Shown here: positions 1 to 8,381 of the stretch, one piece after another | Layout: each line of letters begins with the position of its first letter | Position numbering within the stretch: the first letter of the stretch is position 1 | Assembly: GCA_903960945.1 (NCBI GenBank) | Contig: CAJCCR010000179.1 | Span: forward strand, 1 to 34,034 | Direction of reading: 5' to 3' | DNA from: an uncultured Planctomycetaceae bacterium | Lineage (GTDB): Bacteria > Planctomycetota > Planctomycetia > Gemmatales > Gemmataceae | Length of the DNA stretch: 34,034 nucleotides | The notes under the pieces: generated by a model | The model's input: the letters and a program-made list of their open reading frames with translations, nothing else | Database searches by the model: none | What the model was told of the DNA's origin: nothing | Position numbers and translations under genes: made by a program

Positions 1-1029
1 CATAAAAAAGGCGCGCTCAGCCCCACGATCGAAAATTTAAAACCTCAAACATCCTGGCTCGGGAAACTTCCGGGCGTCCATAACTACTATCGGTATCTGC
101 TACCCTTCATGCCCATTGCCATCGAATCAATTAAAATTCCCGATTGCGATCTTGTTGTCAGCCTAAGCCATTGTGTTGCAAAAGGTATTATCCCCCCCAA
201 GGGCGTGCCACATTTATGTTATTGCTTTACGCCTGTAAGATATGCATGGCATATGCGGGATGATTACTTTGAGGCTGGAGAAAAGTTAAGCATAAAAAAG
301 AGATTAGCTGCGCCGGTATTGAACCACATTCGGCAATGGGACAAAAAAACATCTGAGCGAGTGACCCATTTTATTGCGATCAGTAAAACTATTCAAAACA
401 GAATAAGCGATTGTTATTCACGAGAAAGCTCGGTGGTATATCCACCGGTGGATACCGAATTTTATACATCTACAAATGCCCAACGCGAAGATTTTTATCT
501 CGTGGTTTCTGCTTTCGCTCCCTATAAGCGTATTGATCTTGCAATTGAATCCTGCAAAGCCTTGGGAAAAAAGCTAGTAATCATAGGCACCGGGCAAGAC
601 GAAAAAAGATTACGATCACTGGCAGGCCCGCAAACACATTTTCTTGGCTGGCAGACGGATGCCTCCATCCGCGACCATATGCAACGTTGCAGTGCCCTGC
701 TCTTTCCTGGTTTCGAAGATTTTGGAATTGTTCCGGTCGAAGCGCAAGCGTGCGGTACTCCAGTCATAGCTTTAGGAAAAGGTGGCGCAACTGAAACAAT
801 AATTGGCCGCGAATCAGGCAATGAAGCGACCGGATTGTTCTTCGCAGAACCTTCTGTTGAATGCATGACCAATGCCATCGAAGAATTTGATAAAGAAAAG
901 AATTTCTACAACAGTCATGCTGCACGCAAATTTGCACTAACCTTCAACCAGAAAAATTTTGACCAAGGTATGCTTGATCAAATTTCAAAATTTGTATCAG
1001 GCAACGCAACAACCAAAGTTGCAGCCTAA
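1..1029 (+). CDS. Glycosyltransferase family 4 (GT-B fold), 5'-truncated by window edge
   Basis: The reading frame is open from the first base. The codons before the first in-frame ATG (109) read as plausible protein (..SWLGKLPGVHNYYRYLLPF..), so the real start lies left of the window. About 342 residues are visible. The early part holds the HCVAKGIIPPKG and LCYCFTPVRYAWHM segments seen in bacterial GT4 transferases of polysaccharide clusters. The C-terminal half has the nucleotide-sugar-binding domain with the EX7E motif in GFEDFGIVPVEAQ, followed by ACGTPVIALGKGGATE. By family, it would transfer a sugar from a nucleotide-sugar to a lipid-linked or polysaccharide acceptor in the cytoplasm; donor and acceptor cannot be read from the sequence. 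It converges on the kinase gene, whose stop lies 26 bases downstream. Family assignment is firm; the pathway is unknown. Confidence 0.9.
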   Translation, partial: HKKGALSPTIENLKPQTSWLGKLPGVHNYYRYLLPFMPIAIESIKIPDCDLVVSLSHCVAKGIIPPKGVPHLCYCFTPVRYAWHMRDDYFEAGEKLSIKKRLAAPVLNHIRQWDKKTSERVTHFIAISKTIQNRISDCYSRESSVVYPPVDTEFYTSTNAQREDFYLVVSAFAPYKRIDLAIESCKALGKKLVIIGTGQDEKRLRSLAGPQTHFLGWQTDASIRDHMQRCSALLFPGFEDFGIVPVEAQACGTPVIALGKGGATETIIGRESGNEATGLFFAEPSVECMTNAIEEFDKEKNFYNSHAARKFALTFNQKNFDQGMLDQISKFVSGNATTKVAA

Positions 1030-1055
1030 AGTTTAATTCAGCAATTTAAGAACCA

Positions 1056-4000
1056 CTACGAGATAGTTCTGGCAACTCTAAAACCACTACCATCGCTGGA
1101 TTGATCAGGTTTTAAACCACCCCGATGAGCAGAGCGTAAAATATCCCTAGGGTAATAGAATGCACCACCTCGTAATACTCTAGTGGAAAGATCATCAACA
1201 ACCCGCAAATCAACCTTTGAATCTTCTACGACAGAGGCTTCAGTATAAGGTTGTAAAATATCCTGAGTCCATTGATAAAGATTTCCTGCAATATCAAAAA
1301 AGCCAAGATCATTGGGTTTTAATTGGCCGACAGGCCATAAATGGTTGTTGGAATTAATTTGATAGAAGCCGAATTGGTCAATTTGTGAACCATCAGCGCC
1401 AAAGAACCAAGGGGTTTTCGTACCTGCCCTAGCACAATATTCCCACTCGGCCTCGGTTGGTAAACGGTAACCTTTTTTCTTGAGAAAATCATTAGCGGGG
1501 CGCATACCCCCTGCATAATATCCCTTCTCATTAGGAAGATAACACCATTGGAATTGGGGGATTTTTTCCTGCTCACTAAGCCAGTTGCAATATTCTGCAG
1601 CTTGGTACCAAGAAATTCCCGCAACGGGATTGTCTGCAACCTTGGCATTATTTCTGCCAGCCTGAAAGCTCGGATTAAATTTCAAATATTGTTCAACGGT
1701 GACAAGTTTTTGAGATAATGCAAAAGATCTTGGTATTAAAGTTTCATGAAGCTTTTCGTTTTCAACCCTTTCGGGTTCATCTTTGGGCGACCCCATGAAG
1801 AATTGAACAGGGCCATTTATATTAATAAAACATTGCCCAAGAAAATTAACGCTCCAATTTTTTGCAGGTCCAGAAACCTGATCAAGATCTCGAATGCATT
1901 TATCACAGGCAGCGCCAATGCCTAGTTTCTGCCTTAATATCCAATCCAAGGCACTATGCAACCCAGAGTCAGGATGGTTCTGATATAAATCGAGGAAATA
2001 ATCTTTCAACTGTTTTTTCATCGCTTCGGTAACATCTTCGAAACTTAAACCACCCATCGCAAGAACCAAGGCTGCACGGGTTCCCAGATCTGTTTCTTTC
2101 TGGACTTTTTCAAAAAGCATCTGAACGCTTACACCAAGCGCGCCAATAAAAGCCTGCGCTTGGCTCCTAGAGGTTGCGTCTGATGAATTAGCAAAAATGC
2201 TGAATCCATCCGCGTCTCCCAGCGCCAACTGTAAAGAGGCCGCCATGCCTTTCCGTATTTCAGCATTCACTTTTTCTTGAGGAATAGTTACGGGAACAAC
2301 CGCAGATCGAAATCTTTTAAGGTAGGCAATCATTTTATCTTTAACAGGAACAATCTTTTTAAAGATTGTTTTTATAATGCTGTAATCAGAACTGACAAAC
2401 AAATGGAACAATACCCTTTCGTTATCACTTGCATATTCAAGCGCAATTGCATTGGCATAACTGCGGCTTGAAGAAGGATTCGAATGATCTTGCCCGAAAG
2501 AAACCAATCGATGAATTAGTAACTTTTGCAAAGGTTTGAATATTTCCGCCCACTCCTGAAGATAAATCAAATCTTGGGCAACAAGCTTACCAACAATTGA
2601 AGGTACTATTTTATCAAGCAAGGGTGAGGAAGAACGCCACAGTGCAAGTGCCCCTGCAATTCGCAAACTCATAGCGCAATCAGAGTCTGGCAGTTGTGCG
2701 AATTTTTGCTCAAGAAGCGGGATCACGATTTCCGCATAAGGTGCAAGGCGCTGGCGCATCACAATAAAATCTTGAGGTTTTGCAACAAGGAGCGGCTCGA
2801 GCAACGCCTTGGCGTAAGATGGATCGGCAGGCAAAAGAGCGAGCAATACCCTAGTTTTTGCGTTTGTATCATCTTTAATATCGCTCAAATGCTGCTCTAA
2901 CAAAGGTCTGGTAACAGAAAACTCCTTGTCAGAGCTCTCCAAGGCTGATTGCAAGATTGAAGCACCCGATTCCAAAATCTTGTTGACGCTATCCATTCCT
3001 GGAGTTTTGGAAATCTTCGCCCAACTCGACACAGATCCAGATAAAGAAGCTTGAAATGAAGAAACACCAGAAACATTGGCTGTATTCAATTCCGCAGCAT
3101 TTTTCATGCTAGGTACAACATCTGTTTGCTTCAAATAATTTTGGAGGTCTTCTGAAAAATCGAGCCCCGTAAGGTATCGGTTGTTCAAGTTTTTACTTAG
3201 TGCTTTTAAGCATATCCTTTCCAACTCTTTTGGAATGGCATCATTAATTTGCCTTGGCGGCTTAGCTTCAATCCTAATAATTTGTTGAAGGGTAAGAGAA
3301 ATCGTCTTTGCTTCAAAAGGCCTGCGACCCACCAGCATTTCATATAATATCACACCTAAGCTAAAAAAATCCGTGCGCCCGTCCACCATGTGCGCCAACC
3401 CCGATGCCTGTTCAGGGCTCATGTATGCTGGTGTTCCCAACAGTCCCGTTACCTTTCCAAATAATTCCTCACTAAGGGCCAGCCCGAAATCTGCAATATA
3501 AAGATTCCCCTTGGAATCGAGAAGAATATTATCTGGCTTGATATCGCGGTGCACAAGGCCACGCACATGGGCATGGTGCAAGGCTTCTGCTATAGTTGCT
3601 ACCCATTTCGAAATATTTTGATAAGAATGAGACCCCTTGGCAATAATCTCAGACAAATTTCCGCCATCCAAATATTTGGAGATGATGAATACCCCCTCAG
3701 ACTCGGAGTTAATCACATCATATACCGGAACAATATTTGGATGATCCAACTTCGCAAGCATCCTCGCTTCCGAAAGGAAGACTTCAAATTGTTTTTTATC
3801 CTGCACAGGTCGCTTGAAAACCTTAACCGCAACCAATCTGCCAAGTTGCTCATCCTTAGCAAGAAATACTTTTCCGAAGGCCCCTTCTCCCAGCACCTTA
3901 AGCACTAAAAAACGATTCAACAAAAGATTGCCACCGATTGGTTTAGGTGCAACCTGCGATATATCCTGTGGGGTAATGTTTTCGATAAATCTTGTAGCAA

Positions 4001-4082
4001 GCACATCTTCGGAATTGTTGGATTCCAAATACTTGGTTTCAATAAAATCAGACTTTTTTTCATCCGGGTCTTGAGGATTCAT
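1056..4082 (-). CDS. Serine/threonine protein kinase fused to an FGE-sulfatase-like C-terminal domain
   Basis: This 1008-residue protein has a Hanks-type kinase at about residues 55-320. Visible are the Gly loop GEGAFG (65-70), VAVK Lys87, a helix-C Glu near 105, HRDIKPDN (178-185), DFG (198-200) and GTPAYMSPE (216-224), so all key catalytic residues are present. The middle (about 340-750) is helical and HEAT-like in appearance and was not matched to a family. Residues from about 752 to the end form an FGE-sulfatase/SUMF1-like domain: FMGSP, RLPTEAEWEYCARAG, DIAGNLYQWTQD, RVLRGGAF and GFRVAR. The two cysteines that formylglycine-generating enzymes use are absent: aligned with human FGE, the Cys336 position is Tyr and the Cys341 position is Leu. 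I see no membrane helix, unlike many bacterial receptor kinases. Kinase activity is well supported; the C-terminal domain is inferred to be a sensor or binding module rather than an enzyme. Confidence 0.93.
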   Translation of the reverse strand: MNPQDPDEKKSDFIETKYLESNNSEDVLATRFIENITPQDISQVAPKPIGGNLLLNRFLVLKVLGEGAFGKVFLAKDEQLGRLVAVKVFKRPVQDKKQFEVFLSEARMLAKLDHPNIVPVYDVINSESEGVFIISKYLDGGNLSEIIAKGSHSYQNISKWVATIAEALHHAHVRGLVHRDIKPDNILLDSKGNLYIADFGLALSEELFGKVTGLLGTPAYMSPEQASGLAHMVDGRTDFFSLGVILYEMLVGRRPFEAKTISLTLQQIIRIEAKPPRQINDAIPKELERICLKALSKNLNNRYLTGLDFSEDLQNYLKQTDVVPSMKNAAELNTANVSGVSSFQASLSGSVSSWAKISKTPGMDSVNKILESGASILQSALESSDKEFSVTRPLLEQHLSDIKDDTNAKTRVLLALLPADPSYAKALLEPLLVAKPQDFIVMRQRLAPYAEIVIPLLEQKFAQLPDSDCAMSLRIAGALALWRSSSPLLDKIVPSIVGKLVAQDLIYLQEWAEIFKPLQKLLIHRLVSFGQDHSNPSSSRSYANAIALEYASDNERVLFHLFVSSDYSIIKTIFKKIVPVKDKMIAYLKRFRSAVVPVTIPQEKVNAEIRKGMAASLQLALGDADGFSIFANSSDATSRSQAQAFIGALGVSVQMLFEKVQKETDLGTRAALVLAMGGLSFEDVTEAMKKQLKDYFLDLYQNHPDSGLHSALDWILRQKLGIGAACDKCIRDLDQVSGPAKNWSVNFLGQCFININGPVQFFMGSPKDEPERVENEKLHETLIPRSFALSQKLVTVEQYLKFNPSFQAGRNNAKVADNPVAGISWYQAAEYCNWLSEQEKIPQFQWCYLPNEKGYYAGGMRPANDFLKKKGYRLPTEAEWEYCARAGTKTPWFFGADGSQIDQFGFYQINSNNHLWPVGQLKPNDLGFFDIAGNLYQWTQDILQPYTEASVVEDSKVDLRVVDDLSTRVLRGGAFYYPRDILRSAHRGGLKPDQSSDGSGFRVARTIS

Positions 4083-4225
4083 AAACTAGACTCATCTGTC
4101 CTATTTTCTGATTAATGTATTATTATAACTTTAATTCAAAAGCTGTAAAATTACCATTAAAGAACTCATTATAAATCTGAACAGCTATACCTAAAAGTTA
4201 ACTTGCTACACCGTATAATACAAAA

Positions 4226-4257
4226 AAGCAGGGAGGTAAATTATTACCCCCCTGCTT
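4226..4257 (-). terminator. Rho-independent terminator of the Cys-rich protein gene
   Basis: Two 14-base arms (AAGCAGGGAGGTAA and TTACCCCCCTGCTT on the + strand) pair with a single mismatch around a 4-base loop. On the minus strand the stem is followed by a run of T (TTTTTTG). It lies 29 bases beyond the stop codon at 4286. Confidence 0.85.
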
Positions 4258-4285
4258 CCTGTTTTGATTAAAACCTTATCTCAGA

Positions 4286-5032
4286 TTAGCTGCAAGACTT
4301 ACGGCTAGAAAGACGGCCACCAAGGTTCAAACCTCGGCCACACTTCTTTTCGCAGCAAGCAGTCTTTTCGCAAGCTGGTGCACATTCTGCAGGCTTTGCT
4401 ACTTCAACCTTCTTGGCTTCAACTGGCTTACGAACGCATACCTTGATGGTGGTTTCGTAAGGAACGCTTTCGCAATATTGAACTTTGCGTTTTTCTTTAA
4501 CTTGCTTCATTTCGCAAACGCGTACTTTGCATTCAGTGGTCTTTTCTTCCTTCTTCCATGAGCAAACCTTTACGGTTACTTCTTTGGTTTCAGGAACGCA
4601 TTCGTAAACGGTGCACTTTACCTTTTCGGTAACCATCTGCCTTTGGCAGCAAGTACGAGTACGGCCTGTGCAAGGATCACAAGTGGTAACTGGTACGCGA
4701 ACGCACTTAGTTACTTCTCGTTCAACTTCCTTGGCAACTCGCTTGTAAGTTGTGCAAGTTTTCTTTTGCTCGGTCCAAACTGGTACACATACAGTGGTAG
4801 TGTACTTACGAACTTCGTCACGATATTCTGGCTTGCAGACAGTGACTTCAATTTCCTTTTCCTTGGTTACAGTCTTGTAGCAAGTTACCTTGCGATCTTC
4901 CCATGTCATTTCGCATGGTTGTTCGCAAGAATCTTTGCAAGACTTACGGCCACCAAAGGCCTTGGCATCGGCTGGCAACATAGCCAACCCAGCAATCGCT
5001 ACAAAAGCAACGGACAACAAAAACTTCTTCAT
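4286..5032 (-). CDS. Secreted cysteine-rich Val/Thr-repeat protein (planctomycete envelope type)
   Basis: I choose the ATG at 5032, not the in-frame codon 54 bases upstream. It is preceded by GGGAG at good spacing and begins a clear signal peptide (MKKFLLSVAFVAIAGLAMLP..AKA). The product is 248 residues. After the signal, the protein is built of degenerate 10-20-residue repeats alternating Val/Thr strands with Cys, Lys and Glu: EVTVCKP, TTTVCVPVW, EVTKCVRVPV, VKCTVYECVPE, VTVKVCSW, CKVRVCEMK. There are more than 20 cysteines, in keeping with disulfide cross-linking outside the cytoplasm. It resembles the Cys-rich repeat proteins (YTV-like) reported from planctomycete cell envelopes, but that is recognition by style, not a family match. 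It is monocistronic, with its own terminator. Role unknown, probably structural. Confidence 0.8.
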   Translation of the reverse strand: MKKFLLSVAFVAIAGLAMLPADAKAFGGRKSCKDSCEQPCEMTWEDRKVTCYKTVTKEKEIEVTVCKPEYRDEVRKYTTTVCVPVWTEQKKTCTTYKRVAKEVEREVTKCVRVPVTTCDPCTGRTRTCCQRQMVTEKVKCTVYECVPETKEVTVKVCSWKKEEKTTECKVRVCEMKQVKEKRKVQYCESVPYETTIKVCVRKPVEAKKVEVAKPAECAPACEKTACCEKKCGRGLNLGGRLSSRKSCS

Positions 5033-5271
5033 CGACAAATCTCCCAGAAAATAAACATTGGATGTATAAACCTCCCCAGTCCACATAGGTTAGAGAAGAT
5101 TTTACCTCTAGGCAAGAAATTAAAGCAAAAAAACATGAAAAGTTTAGGAGCTTTAGGATCTATTTAACGATTGTATTATATTAAACACCTTGTCCAATAT
5201 TTTATAATAGGGCATTTACGTACTATGAGTCATCTCTTTTTTTTAGATTTAAGTTGTTTGAAGGTATGAAC

Positions 5272-6156
5272 TTACGAAGTAAAGCGCTTTTCAGCTAAAT
5301 CGACCAAAGGCGTTCCGCCTTGCTTTGAAGCCACTTGGGCAGCCAAATCATTCGCAAGGGTAATTGCTCGTCGCAATGGTTTTTTCTTTAAAAGCCCAAC
5401 TAACAATCCTGCAGTAAAAGAGTCGCCCGCACCAATAGTATCCACCACTTCGATTTTATGTCCTTGCAGATAAATCCGTTCGTTTTTCGTATTAACCAAG
5501 CAGCCATTTTCCCCAAGAGTCAATGCTGCCAAATCTAATTTATATCGTCTGCGCAATATTTCGAGCGACTCTTTTAGGTCATCGCCTTTCAATCCTAGGA
5601 GATCCGTCAAGGTTTCAAGTTCCTGTTCATTCACCTTGACCCAAGTGGATTTATATAGCGATTCCTCGAGGATTTCACGGGTATAAAAGTTTTGCCTAAG
5701 ATTAATATCAAACACCTTGATGGCGTTTTTAGGGCAGCAATCCAAGAATTTTTTTAGGGTGCTTCGGGTGACATTATGACGCTGGCACAAGGTTCCAAAA
5801 CAAACCGCAGCACAATTGCCTGCTAGCTTTTTAAGGCCATCATTCCACTCAAGATGATCCCAGGCAACATCAGCTTTGATTTCATATTCCGCCTGACCTA
5901 AGGAATCCAGCTGCACTGCCACCGTTCCGGTTGGATGAATTAAATCTTCTTGCAAAAACTCAGAATTCAGCCCTAATTCTTGACATTTTTTGGCCAACTC
6001 TTTGCCCAAAGCATCATCTCCCACCCTACTAACCATAATTGCGGGCCATCCCAACTGATACGAATGAAAAGTGAAATTAAACGGAGCCCCACCCGCTTGC
6101 TTCCCAGAAGGCAGCATGTCCCAAAGTATTTCTCCAAAGCCCACGATTGGTTGCAA
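5272..6156 (-). CDS. PfkB-family carbohydrate kinase (fructokinase/ribokinase-like)
   Basis: The 294-residue length is usual for the family. The N-terminus reads GFGEILWDMLPSGKQAGGAPFNFTFH, the substrate-side signature of fructokinase-like PfkB members. The C-terminal signature DTIGAGDSFTAG contains the anion-hole GAGD at 242-245, with Asp245 as the predicted catalytic base. It should phosphorylate a sugar, most likely fructose, with ATP in the cytoplasm; the exact substrate is an inference. The start codon is TTG at 6156, supported by GGGAG seven bases upstream, with no better ATG in frame near it. It lies 24 bases downstream of the membrane-protein gene on the same strand and is probably co-transcribed with it. 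Confidence 0.9.
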   Translation of the reverse strand: MQPIVGFGEILWDMLPSGKQAGGAPFNFTFHSYQLGWPAIMVSRVGDDALGKELAKKCQELGLNSEFLQEDLIHPTGTVAVQLDSLGQAEYEIKADVAWDHLEWNDGLKKLAGNCAAVCFGTLCQRHNVTRSTLKKFLDCCPKNAIKVFDINLRQNFYTREILEESLYKSTWVKVNEQELETLTDLLGLKGDDLKESLEILRRRYKLDLAALTLGENGCLVNTKNERIYLQGHKIEVVDTIGAGDSFTAGLLVGLLKKKPLRRAITLANDLAAQVASKQGGTPLVDLAEKRFTS

Positions 6157-6180
6157 AATACGACTCCCAATTAAAAAGAA

Positions 6181-6852
6181 TCAAAAAGGCAAAACGGGAT
6201 GGCCCATCAAATGACCAATCCCATCGATCAAACCTATTAAGCTCAGGAAGACGAGTAGAAATTTCACCAGATAAATACCCAAAACCATAATTTTGAGCCT
6301 TAGCCAATCAAAAACCCAACGATAAGACTCGGGTATAACTAGAGATGCAAAAGTAAGAAGAAGCAAAGGCACGACATGAAATACATTAAAAATTGCAAGG
6401 GCGATCAGCGTATTTTCCAAATTCACACGAGCCTGATGAATTTGCTGCAGCATTGCAAAGTAAGGCAAAGACAAGGGGAATTCTAAAATTGCAACGGTGG
6501 ATGATGCTATAAAAACGGTACCAAAAGTTATTTGTGTAATCTCCCTTGTTTCATCTGCTTTCATTTTGATTGTCACACCAAAATAAAAAAGTGCAACTGC
6601 AAGCACCAGTTCTAAAACATGATCAACGGTTGAATCTTTTGGCACCATATTTTGCAACCAAGTAGCAAGTCCAAAGTAAACCAAACCTCCTAGAAGTACA
6701 AATACTATAAAAAATGCAGCGGAAACCCCCAGCGCTGGAACTATGTTTTTTTGATTTTTAAGACTCAGAACCAGCAAGGTAATTCCAGTAGGGCTGATTC
6801 CATTAAAAAATCCAACCAACGAAGCGGCTACAAACAAGTACCATACTTCCAT
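6181..6852 (-). CDS. Multi-pass membrane protein, possibly GAP/LysE-like
   Basis: About 223 residues with roughly six hydrophobic segments: YLFVAASLVGFFNG.., NIVPALGVSAAFFIVFVLLG, VDHVLELVLAVALFYFGV, an internal helix around TFGTVFIASSTVAILEF, IALAIFNVFHVVPLLLLTF and a C-terminal helix pair. The N-terminal pattern with Gly/Pro (NGISPTGITLLVLSL) and the later PLSLPYF recall GAP/Sap or LysE-type small-molecule exporters, but the match is weak. The frame extends to a GTG at 6861. I prefer the ATG at 6852 because an AGG-TGGGG purine stretch sits at normal spacing before it. It precedes the PfkB kinase gene by 24 bases. Membrane location is sure; function is not known. Confidence 0.75.
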   Translation of the reverse strand: MEVWYLFVAASLVGFFNGISPTGITLLVLSLKNQKNIVPALGVSAAFFIVFVLLGGLVYFGLATWLQNMVPKDSTVDHVLELVLAVALFYFGVTIKMKADETREITQITFGTVFIASSTVAILEFPLSLPYFAMLQQIHQARVNLENTLIALAIFNVFHVVPLLLLTFASLVIPESYRWVFDWLRLKIMVLGIYLVKFLLVFLSLIGLIDGIGHLMGHPVLPF

Positions 6853-7170
6853 GAACCCCACCTTTTAAATTTAACCATCACGAAAGAAATATCGATAAAT
6901 TGACATCCATATCATTTCTATAATGTTAATAAGATATTAAAGCTAGCCTCGCATCGCTTCAGCCGTTCCCAACCGTTGCACCCCTATCTGCAAAAGAACG
7001 CAACCAAAAAGAATATAACCCGATACAGTCAAACAACTTATGCTTCATCAAAACAAACCTAAATGATAAAGCTAATCTTCAAGAAATACAATGAAATCCC
7101 ATAATCCAATCATTGTCACATCAACAACACAAGACACCCATCCAAAGAAGCAATATAATTGCTTATTATT
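6853..7170. other. Intergenic region, 318 bases, upstream of the tRNA
   Basis: AT-rich spacer between the membrane-protein gene start (minus strand) and the tRNA (plus strand). Apart from the tRNA promoter near its right end, I see no coding pattern, long repeat or stable hairpin. A TTGACA at about 6902 is followed by TATAAT, but only 13 bases apart. Confidence 0.6.
7131..7159 (+). promoter_or_regulatory. Candidate sigma-70-type promoter of the tRNA gene
   Basis: A perfect TATAAT (7154-7159) is preceded, after a 17-base spacer, by AAGACA (7131-7136; four of six to TTGACA). The -10 box ends 11 bases before the mature tRNA 5' end, so transcription would begin almost at the tRNA. Confidence 0.6.
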
Positions 7171-7242
7171 GGGGCTATAGCTCAACGGCAGAGCAGGGAA
7201 CTCATAATTCCTTGGTTCCTGGTTCGAATCCAGGTAGCCCCA
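7171..7242 (+). tRNA. tRNA with CAT anticodon (elongator Met or lysidine-type Ile2)
   Basis: A full 72-base cloverleaf reads by eye. Acceptor GGGGCTA pairs with TAGCCCC; the D stem is GCTC/GAGC with a short seven-base loop containing GG; the anticodon stem is GGGAA/TTCCT (one G-T pair); the loop CTCATAA gives anticodon CAT; the variable loop is five bases; the T arm is CCTGG-TTCGAAT-CCAGG; the discriminator is A. CCA is not encoded. The G1-C72 pair rules against initiator tRNA-fMet. The anticodon arm with the following CTTGG resembles bacterial tRNA-Ile2, whose C34 is changed to lysidine by TilS, but elongator Met cannot be excluded by eye. Confidence 0.95.
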
Positions 7243-7620
7243 CTCTTTTTAAAGTCAGGCCACTTCTGCTTAGATAACCATCTCTTTTTTAGTCAAAGCT
7301 TTATTTACTCGAAGACCTCAACGACAAATCAAAGAAGTCAAAGGCCCAACTATCCATCAATGGGAAACTACAAGGTAGCATCGAGAATTGATCTTTAAAC
7401 TTAGGCTGGAATACAAACCATGTATTGATTGTTTTAGAGACAGCTTATGTCGGGCTCATGGGTTGGGTTATCCGAACGTATTCAATCGCGCCTTGAAAGA
7501 TACCGAAGTAAAACAATTATTTAAATTAAATAAAGGCATTAGCGAGCTTTATCGCTAATGCCTTTATTTATAAATCGAACCAATCCTAATGAACTACATT
7601 AGAGTCTTTGCGGATAAAGA
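7243..7620. other. Intergenic region, 378 bases, between tRNA and TPR gene
   Basis: It begins with a short T run after the tRNA that may end its transcription, and holds a long perfect hairpin at 7527-7570 (separate entry). The stretch 7250-7526 shows no convincing reading frame, repeat or RNA fold on either strand. Confidence 0.6.
7527..7570 (-). terminator. Long perfect hairpin, probable terminator of the TPR gene (possibly bidirectional)
   Basis: Two 19-base arms pair perfectly around a six-base loop: the left arm spans 7527-7545 (core AAGGCATTAGCGA) and the right arm 7552-7570. The stem's outer part is AT-rich, giving T-rich tails on both strands. It lies 50 bases past the TPR stop at 7621 and could also end readthrough from the tRNA side. 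Confidence 0.8.
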
Positions 7621-8214
7621 TTACTTGGTCAGATTTTTGGCCTTCGCTAGATCGTCTTCAGCTTCCTTATCTTTACCCATAGCCTTGTAGGCATTAGCCC
7701 GGTTATTAAACAGCTTTGCATCTGCTGGCTCAAGTTCAATGGCCTTGGTGTAATCAGTAATGGCATCGGCATACTTTTTCATAGCAAACGCAGAGTTGCC
7801 ACGATGATTATAGGCTGCAGTGTACGTAGCGTTTAATTCAATCGCCTTGGTGAAATCAACAATCGATTCTGCGTATTTTTTTTGGTCTGCATAAGCAAGG
7901 CCACGTTCATTGTAAGCATCATGATCTTTTGGATTAATACCAATCAACGCAGTAAAATCTGCAATAGCTTCGGGCTGGCTACGCATATTGTAATAAATGA
8001 TGCCACGGTTGTGTAATGCATTCGCATACTTGGGATCGAGTTCAATAGCTTTGGAGTAAAAAGAAATCGCATCTTTGAAATTGCGTTTATTAGCTTCTGA
8101 AACTCCTTTATTAAAGGCTTCGACAGCACCTTTATTTACACCTGGAGGTTGTGCAAATGCAGACAAAGTAATCACAAAGCTCAACGCAAAACTCAAACCA
8201 AATAGCTTTTTCAT
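7621..8214 (-). CDS. Secreted tetratricopeptide-repeat protein
   Basis: 197 residues. The N-terminus MKKLFGLSFALSFVITLSAFAQ is a Sec signal peptide, so the protein is exported. The rest is four to five TPR units of 34 residues, recognised by the recurring AIxxYxKAIELxPxxAxAYxNRG pattern: about 32-65, 66-99, 100-133, 134-167 and a final partial unit. TPRs form a helical scaffold for protein-protein contact, so an adaptor role in the periplasm or envelope is likely, with no partner evident. The ATG at 8214 has AAGGTG upstream at good spacing. It lies downstream of the DUF1552 gene but is separated from it by a terminator, so it is probably transcribed alone. Confidence 0.88.
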   Translation of the reverse strand: MKKLFGLSFALSFVITLSAFAQPPGVNKGAVEAFNKGVSEANKRNFKDAISFYSKAIELDPKYANALHNRGIIYYNMRSQPEAIADFTALIGINPKDHDAYNERGLAYADQKKYAESIVDFTKAIELNATYTAAYNHRGNSAFAMKKYADAITDYTKAIELEPADAKLFNNRANAYKAMGKDKEAEDDLAKAKNLTK

Positions 8215-8326
8215 ATTGCACCTTGATGAATGACAGAAATTCTTCTTAACTTGTTAATATTTTAAACCAAGGAGTTAACATCGTACAGACGATTTTAAAC
8301 GGTTATCACTTCTAACTACAAAAAGA

Positions 8327-8358
8327 AAACCCCTCGGACTAATTATCAGGAGGGGTTT
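8327..8358 (-). terminator. Rho-independent terminator after the first DUF1552 gene
   Basis: AAACCCCTC (8327-8335) pairs with GAGGGGTTT (8350-8358) around a 14-base loop. On the minus strand the stem runs into TTTTCTTTTTG. It sits 24 bases past the DUF1552 stop. Confidence 0.88.
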
Positions 8359-8381
8359 CCCAAACCAACTATGTTCGTCTC

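Noticed and set aside
4643-5167. Plus-strand frame of 174 residues opposite the Cys-rich gene
   Set aside because: The minus-strand gene has a signal peptide, RBS and terminator; the plus-strand frame is its shadow.
6895-6925. TTGACA followed by TATAAT as a promoter
   Set aside because: The two boxes are only 13 bases apart, too close for sigma-70, and no gene starts suitably downstream on that strand.
7159-7398. Open frame of 79 residues overlapping the tRNA
   Set aside because: It runs through the tRNA gene, has no RBS and matches nothing.
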